DNA from: Sporosarcina sp. PTS2304
GTDB lineage: Bacteria; Bacillota; Bacilli; Bacillales_A; Planococcaceae
Direction of reading: 5' to 3'
Assembly: GCF_003351785.1 (NCBI RefSeq)
Contig: NZ_CP031230.1
Coordinates: 744,001-808,000, forward strand
DNA: 64,000 nt
In this document: one piece after another, positions 63,018-64,000 of the stretch
Layout: each line of letters begins with the position of its first letter
Position numbering within the stretch: position 1 is the first letter of the stretch
The notes under the pieces: generated by a model
The model's database searches: none
What the model was told of the DNA's origin: nothing
The model's input: the letters and a program-made list of their open reading frames with translations, nothing else
Position numbers and translations under genes: made by a program

Positions 63018-64000
63018 GTGAGTGAATATAAATTAGTTGCGACCGCTGCAATGGGTCTTGAATCTATTGTAGCATCCGAAGTAAAAGATTTAGGCTATGA
63101 CTGTCAGACAGAAAACGGAAAAGTATATTTCAATGGAGATGAAGAAGCGATTGCGCGAGCGAATATGTGGCTGCGCGTAGGAGACCGCGTCCGTATCGTA
63201 GTAGGTGAATTTAAAGCTTTCACTTTTGACGAATTATTTGAGCGTACAAAAGCATTGCCGTGGGAAGATTTTCTGCCGGTCGATGCCGCGTTTCCAGTAG
63301 CAGGTAAGTCCGTTAAATCTAAATTATTCAGTGTGCCAGACTGTCAGGCGATCGTTAAAAAGGCGATTGTTGACCGTTTGAAAATGGCTTATAAACGTGT
63401 AGGGTTTTTAGAGGAAACAGGACCGCTATTTAAACTTGAAGTATCCATAGTAAAAGACAAAGTAACGTTGACGATAGATTCAAGCGGTCATGGATTGCAT
63501 AAACGCGGTTATCGATTAGGACAAGGGGATGCACCGTTGAAAGAAACAATGGCGGCAGCGCTTGTCAAATTATCAAAATGGAGTCCGAATCGTCCATTTG
63601 TAGATCCTTTCTGTGGTTCTGGTACAATCGCGATTGAAGCAGCGATGATCGGTCAAAACTTGGCTCCTGGTTATAACCGTTCATTTTTAAGTGAAGAATG
63701 GCCATGGATGACTGCGGCAGTATGGGATCGTGTCCGAGAAGAAGTCGAAGATGTGGCGAAGTATGATGTGGAGCTAGACATCCGAGGATATGACATCGAC
63801 AGCCGCGTGATCAATATTGCCCAACAAAACGCAGTAGAAGCCGGATTTGCGGATTTAATAAAATTCGAGCAACAAGATGTCCGTGATTTACGCATAGAAG
63901 GACAAAATGGTGTATTGATCGCGAATCCACCATATGGAGAGCGTCTTGGTGAAGTAGAAGATGCTGAAGACATTGCGGGTATATTAGGACATATTATGAA
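63018..64000 (+). CDS. ypsC: rRNA (guanine-N2-)-methyltransferase, RlmL/YpsC type, 5' part
   Basis: The frame opens with GTG at 63018 after GGAGTG and is still open at the window end, giving 327 residues of a protein of about 375-385. The N-terminal half has a THUMP RNA-binding domain (about 45-155), and the second half a SAM-dependent methyltransferase domain with DPFCGSGTIAIEAAM near 194 and the catalytic NPPYGERL near 303. Such enzymes methylate N2 of guanine in 23S rRNA. Its place after rnpB corresponds to B. subtilis ypsC. Confidence 0.93.
   Translation, partial: MSEYKLVATAAMGLESIVASEVKDLGYDCQTENGKVYFNGDEEAIARANMWLRVGDRVRIVVGEFKAFTFDELFERTKALPWEDFLPVDAAFPVAGKSVKSKLFSVPDCQAIVKKAIVDRLKMAYKRVGFLEETGPLFKLEVSIVKDKVTLTIDSSGHGLHKRGYRLGQGDAPLKETMAAALVKLSKWSPNRPFVDPFCGSGTIAIEAAMIGQNLAPGYNRSFLSEEWPWMTAAVWDRVREEVEDVAKYDVELDIRGYDIDSRVINIAQQNAVEAGFADLIKFEQQDVRDLRIEGQNGVLIANPPYGERLGEVEDAEDIAGILGHIM

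Overview
The window looks like the chromosome of a spore-forming member of the Bacillales. Gene order and protein style suggest the Planococcaceae, most likely Sporosarcina or a close relative; this is an inference from family resemblance and synteny, not from a database search. Endospore genes (sleB-ypeB, spoIVA), bacillithiol genes (ypdA, bshA), TRAP (mtrB), a menaquinol:cytochrome c reductase (qcrABC) and a Bacillus-type RNase P RNA support this. The order follows the Bacillus subtilis segment from ypdA/prsW to gpsB/rnpB/ypsC almost gene by gene.

Layout. 1-5.1 kb: 3' end of ypdA, prsW, a large non-coding repeat (about 1.22-2.05 kb), the germination pair sleB-ypeB and a PilZ protein. 5.1-13.2 kb: cmk, plsC, an S1 protein, der, gpsA, yphE/yphF-like genes, spoIVA and the HU gene. 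13.3-24.4 kb: folE, mtrB, hepS-menG-hepT, ndk, cheR, then aroC-aroB-aroH-hisC-tyrA-aroA. The trpEDCFBA block that B. subtilis carries between aroH and hisC is absent. 24.4-31.4 kb: ypiA, ypiB, ypiF, qcrABC, a DUF1405 protein, a YugP-like metallopeptidase and a reversed YitT-family gene. 31.5-43.9 kb: mazG-like, dapB, bshA, cca, birA, panBCD behind a structured leader, dinG, ypmB, aspB, dnaD.

43.99-46.44 kb is a group II intron with its own reverse transcriptase/maturase, set between dnaD and nth. Then come nth-ypoC, convergent ponA-recU, a second copy of the large repeat (about 51.0-51.7 kb), yppE and mrfA (yprA).

54.6-60.6 kb is accessory and separates mrfA from mrfB, which are adjacent in B. 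subtilis. It holds an unknown membrane protein, an orphan phage-type replication protein, dapA with a lysine riboswitch, a divergent nitroreductase/HxlR-regulator pair with two matching operators, a DUF4385 gene and the third copy of the large repeat. The window ends with mrfB, gpsB, rnpB and the 5' part of an rRNA methyltransferase gene.

Most genes are housekeeping and read left to right in translationally coupled operons. The least explained material is the three-copy composite repeat, built of roughly 219-bp tandem modules plus an inverted arm, and a second family of short degenerate hairpins in intergenic gaps. I did not find a convincing new defence or biosynthetic system.
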